A stretch of 33,319 nt of DNA from JAMOBE01 sp039908285. Its GTDB lineage: Bacteria; Pseudomonadota; Alphaproteobacteria; Rhodospirillales; Rhodospirillaceae. The notes beneath the pieces were generated by a model. The model searched no databases, was not told the origin of the DNA, and saw nothing but the letters and a program-made list of their open reading frames with translations. Below, in pieces: positions 30,571 through 33,319 of the stretch (position 1 is its first letter; the number at the start of each line of letters is the position of its first letter). The stretch covers positions 1 through 33,319 of the forward strand of contig JAMOBE010000035.1 of NCBI GenBank assembly GCA_039908285.1, in the 5' to 3' direction. Made by a program: the position numbers and the translations under genes.

Positions 30571-31308
30571 ATGGCCTTTCAGACCGAACGCAATACGATG
30601 ACCGGCGCCTCGGCCGAACTCGCCCAGGTCGACGTCGGCCTGCGCCAATACATGCTGGGCGTCTACAACTATATGGCCTCGGGCGTGGCGTTGACGGGAC
30701 TCGTCGCCCTCCTGGTTGCCAATACGTCGCTGCAGCGGCTGTTCTACGTACAGACGGCCCACGGGCCCCAGCCCTCGATCCTGACCTGGGGTGCCATGCT
30801 GGTCTCGATCGGCATCGTGTTCTTCCTCAGCTTCCGCGTCGCCAAGATGAGCGCTCCGGCGGTGCAGGGGACCTTCTGGGCCTATGCGACCCTGAACGGC
30901 ATCTGGCTGTCGTCCATCTTCATGGTCTACACCGATGCCAGCATCGCCCGGGTGTTCTTCATCACCGCGGCGTCCTTCGCCGGCCTCAGCCTCTATGGCT
31001 ACACCACCCGCCGTGACCTGACGGCCATGGGCTCGTTCATGATGATGGGCCTGATCGGCATCCTCATCGCGTCGCTGGTCAACATGTTCCTCGCCAGCTC
31101 GGCGCTCGACTTCGCCGTATCGGTGATCGGCGTCATCGTGTTCGCCGGCCTGACCGCCTACGACACCCAGAAGGTCAAGGAGATGTACTGGGAGGCCGAT
31201 GGGCATGACGTGGTCGCCAAGACGTCGGTCATGGGAGCGCTGACTCTCTATCTCGACTTCATCAACCTGTTCCTGATGCTGCTGCGGTTCTTCGGCGACC
31301 GCCGCTGA
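30571..31308 (+). CDS. Bax inhibitor-1/YccA (TMBIM) family membrane protein
   Basis: A 245-aa inner-membrane protein with seven hydrophobic helices. Family marks are GVYNYMASGVALTG near the N-terminus, the GLTAYDTQKVKEMY stretch and the final SLYLDFINLFLMLLR-type helix, where this protein reads LTLYLDFINLFLMLLR. The two Asp residues correspond to the pH-sensing di-aspartyl pair of the calcium-leak homologue YetJ. In enterics YccA modulates FtsH; the exact role here is unknown. The ATG at 30571 has GAGGA 5 bases upstream; ATG 30559 lacks a ribosome binding site. A clean terminator follows, so the gene is probably transcribed alone. Confidence 0.94.
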   Translation: MAFQTERNTMTGASAELAQVDVGLRQYMLGVYNYMASGVALTGLVALLVANTSLQRLFYVQTAHGPQPSILTWGAMLVSIGIVFFLSFRVAKMSAPAVQGTFWAYATLNGIWLSSIFMVYTDASIARVFFITAASFAGLSLYGYTTRRDLTAMGSFMMMGLIGILIASLVNMFLASSALDFAVSVIGVIVFAGLTAYDTQKVKEMYWEADGHDVVAKTSVMGALTLYLDFINLFLMLLRFFGDRR

Positions 31309-31320
31309 ACGAGGTGACGT

Positions 31321-31354
31321 GAGGGGCTCCTGACCGGAGCCCCTCATGCTTTTC
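31321..31354 (+). terminator. Rho-independent terminator
   Basis: GAGGGGCTCC and GGAGCCCCTC form a perfect 10-bp stem around TGACC (31321-31345), followed by ATGCTTTT. It sits 12 bases after the YccA-family stop. Confidence 0.85.
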
Positions 31355-31441
31355 CGATGGTGCCCGGCTCCCCTGGTTTGACTGGCTCTTTCCCGGTCTC
31401 TGGAGTATGAGGGGGCTGGCCGGGATTGTCGGGGTCATGTC

Positions 31442-33193
31442 ATGGCGGGCCTGTTCGCTCCAACCGCGGTGGGTGCCACGCCTGGGCTGCGGCCCAATGT
31501 CTGGGACCTGGTGGCGCTGCCCCTCATTCTCGGCGCCCTGGTGCTGCTGGCATACGGCGCCGCCCAGATGGCCACCCCCTACAACGTCGGCGATCCGCTG
31601 CCGCTGACCCTCGACCCCCTGCACCTGCCGTATTATCTGCTGCGAACGGCGTTGCGCATGGGCGCCGGGCTGGTGCTGTCGCTGCTGTTCACCCTGGTCT
31701 ACGCCACCATCGCGGCGAAGAGCGCCAACGCCGGGCGCATCCTCATCCCCGCCCTCGACATTCTCCAGTCGATCCCGATCCTCGGCTTCCTGTCGATCAC
31801 CGTGACCGGGTTCATCTCCCTGTTCCCCGGCAGCCTGCTCGGGATGGAGTGCGCGGCGATCTTCGCCATCTTCACCTCCCAGGCCTGGAACATGACGTTC
31901 AGCCTGTACCAGTCGCTGCGCACCGTGCCGGCCGACCTGACGGAGACGGCGGCCATGCTGCACCTGTCGCCGTGGCGCCGGTTCTGGCGGCTCGAGATGC
32001 CCTTCGCCATGCCGAGCCTGGTGTGGAACATGATGGTGTCGGTGTCGGGCGGCTGGTTCTTCGTGGTGGCGTCGGAAGCCATCTCCGTGTCGGGACAAAA
32101 AATTCTCCTGCCGGGGGTCGGGTCCTACATCGCCCTGGCCATCGCCGATCGCAATCTGCCGGCCATCGGCTGGGCCATCGCCACCATGCTGGTCGCGATC
32201 ATCATCTATGACCAGGTCATGTTCCGCCCCCTGGTCGCCTGGTCGGAGAAGTTCAAGTTCGAGGAGACGGCGGGGGAGGAGGCGCCGGAGTCGTGGCTGC
32301 TCACCCTGCTGCAGCGGACTCGCCTCCTGCGCCAGATGGTGGAGATCGTCCGCGACCTGGTGGAGGCGGTGATGATCCGCATCCGCAGCCGCGGCCGGCG
32401 GATCGTCCCGACCCTGTTCCGGGTCACTCCCCGGGTGCGCTGGCCGGGGTGGCTTGGGAGCTGGTGGTGGAGCACGGCCCTCGCGCTGGGAGCGGCGGCG
32501 GCGGCGGTGTCCATCGGCCGCTCCGTCTCCGATGGAGTGGGGTGGGGCGAGGTGGTCCACGTCCTGCTTCTCGGCCTGGCGACGGCGACCCGGGTGGTGG
32601 TCCTGATCCTCCTGGCGTCGCTGGTGTGGGTCCCGGTCGGAGTGTGGGTGGGGCTCAGGCCGCGGCTGGCGCAGCGGCTGCAATGGATCGCCCAGTTCCT
32701 GGCGGCCTTCCCCGCCAATTTGATGTTCCCGATCGTCGTCGCCATGATCGTCCGCTTCGACCTCAGCGTCGACATCTGGGTGAGCCCGCTGATGATCCTT
32801 GGCACCCAGTGGTACCTGCTGTTCAACGTCATCGCCGGCGCGGCGGCCCTGCCCTCGGACCTGCGCGCCGCCGCCGGCAACCTGGGACTGCGGGGCTGGC
32901 TGCGCTGGAAGCGGCTGTATCTGCCCGGCATCTTCCCCGCCTACATCACCGGGGCGATCGCCGCCTCGGGCGGATCGTGGAACGCCAGCATCGTCGCCGA
33001 GCTGGTGACGTGGGGGAACACCACCCTGACGGCGACCGGCCTTGGCGCCTATATCGCCCACTGGACCCACCGGGGCGACTTTCCGCGCATCGTCCTTGGC
33101 ATCGGCGTGATGTGCCTGTTCGTGATGGGGCTCAACCGGTTCCTGTGGCGGCGGCTGTACGTCCTCGCCGAGCAGCGGCTGCGGCTGGATTAG
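31442..33193 (+). CDS. Fused two-domain ABC transporter permease (nitrate/taurine type)
   Basis: A 583-aa membrane protein with two homologous permease halves joined by a cytoplasmic linker (about residues 270-340). Each half has an EAA loop that docks the ATPase: one near 167-185 (TETAAMLHLSPWRRFWRLEM), one near 475-495 (AGNLGLRGWLRWKRLYLP). Two fused permease domains make a complete transmembrane unit with one ATPase dimer. This architecture is known for NitT/TauT-like importers in Alphaproteobacteria. The substrate cannot be assigned, and no periplasmic binding protein is in the window. The ribosome binding site before the ATG at 31442 is poor. The ATPase gene starts 18 bases after the stop. 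Confidence 0.92.
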   Translation: MAGLFAPTAVGATPGLRPNVWDLVALPLILGALVLLAYGAAQMATPYNVGDPLPLTLDPLHLPYYLLRTALRMGAGLVLSLLFTLVYATIAAKSANAGRILIPALDILQSIPILGFLSITVTGFISLFPGSLLGMECAAIFAIFTSQAWNMTFSLYQSLRTVPADLTETAAMLHLSPWRRFWRLEMPFAMPSLVWNMMVSVSGGWFFVVASEAISVSGQKILLPGVGSYIALAIADRNLPAIGWAIATMLVAIIIYDQVMFRPLVAWSEKFKFEETAGEEAPESWLLTLLQRTRLLRQMVEIVRDLVEAVMIRIRSRGRRIVPTLFRVTPRVRWPGWLGSWWWSTALALGAAAAAVSIGRSVSDGVGWGEVVHVLLLGLATATRVVVLILLASLVWVPVGVWVGLRPRLAQRLQWIAQFLAAFPANLMFPIVVAMIVRFDLSVDIWVSPLMILGTQWYLLFNVIAGAAALPSDLRAAAGNLGLRGWLRWKRLYLPGIFPAYITGAIAASGGSWNASIVAELVTWGNTTLTATGLGAYIAHWTHRGDFPRIVLGIGVMCLFVMGLNRFLWRRLYVLAEQRLRLD

Positions 33194-33211
33194 GGTCAGG
33201 GGAGGGGCGGC

Positions 33212-33319
33212 ATGGTACGCACCGTATTGGGCCGGACGGGGGCGGGGAGCGGCGCGGTTCTCTTGCGGGCGAGCGAGGTCCGCAAGACATTTCGCACTCC
33301 GGACGGGGCCGAGCGCCTG
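33212..33319 (+). CDS. ABC transporter ATP-binding protein, N-terminal fragment (runs off the window)
   Basis: The ATG at 33212 has GGAGGGG (33201-33207) 4 bases upstream. The 36 visible codons end LLRASEVRKTFRTPDGAERL, the usual opening beta-strands of an ABC ATPase before the Walker A motif. The gene is cut by the window edge. Its position 18 bases after the fused permease makes it the partner ATPase. The first 15 or so residues (Gly/Thr/Arg-rich) look like a leader extension. Confidence 0.8.
   Translation, partial: MVRTVLGRTGAGSGAVLLRASEVRKTFRTPDGAERL

Noticed and set aside
31262..33070. Long minus-strand open frame (602 codons) opposite the ABC permease
   Set aside because: Antisense shadow; the plus strand has two EAA loops and regular transmembrane segments.

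Overview
This is a high-GC chromosomal window. The gene content points to an alphaproteobacterium, most likely of the Rhodospirillales type: overlapping pyrB-pyrC-plsY, a pyrC-like gene whose first metal-site HxH is replaced by RxQ, a TRAP transporter, PAS/GGDEF/EAL and PAS-kinase signalling proteins, and strong codon bias that produces long spurious antisense ORFs. I see no rRNA, tRNA, CRISPR array, transposase or phage gene. This is largely ordinary chromosome, but it is unusually rich in short dispersed palindromic repeats.

Layout, left to right. 1-558: non-coding, with two related hairpins. 559-3395: a redox block of 2-Cys peroxiredoxin, thioredoxin reductase and a LysR regulator. 3487-5679: a PAS-PAS-GGDEF-EAL cyclic-di-GMP protein. 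5801-7027: an unrecognised cysteine-free protein. 7028-7563: a gap packed with palindromes. 7564-12288 (minus strand): a C-terminal processing protease lipoprotein, then an EEP-family nuclease/phosphatase that overlaps the stop of a phospholipase D-VTT membrane fusion. 12706-16863 (plus): pyrB, pyrC-like, plsY, a deacetylase-like gene and an HPP membrane protein, preceded by a near-consensus promoter that predicts a leaderless pyrB mRNA. 16981-17388: a receiver domain lacking its phosphoacceptor Asp. 17404-20298 (minus): TRAP dctM, dctQ and dctP. 20368-21703 (minus): apt and a canonical receiver protein. 21913-25973 (plus): a SAM methyltransferase and a very large membrane/spermidine-synthase-like fusion. 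26075-27802 (minus): a soluble Nudix-PAS-histidine kinase fusion. 27956-28774: a lytic transglycosylase. 28828-29826 (minus): a two-TM protein of unknown function. 30072-30431: a small coiled-coil protein. 30571-31308: a Bax-inhibitor-1/YccA protein with a clear terminator. 31442-end: a fused double ABC permease and the start of its ATPase.

Functional links. Peroxiredoxin and thioredoxin reductase belong to the same peroxide-reducing chain. pyrB and the pyrC-like protein probably act as an aspartate transcarbamoylase/pseudo-dihydroorotase pair. dctPQM form one tripartite carboxylate importer. The last two genes form an ABC importer of the nitrate/taurine type.

Most worth a second look: (i) the Nudix-PAS-histidine kinase fusion; (ii) three separate families of short dispersed palindromic elements at gene ends, one of which supplies the last 17 codons of the methyltransferase; (iii) the predicted leaderless pyrB transcript; (iv) the pseudo-dihydroorotase and the degenerate receiver; (v) a cluster of young-looking in-frame tandem duplications. 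All calls come from reading the sequence; no database searches were run.
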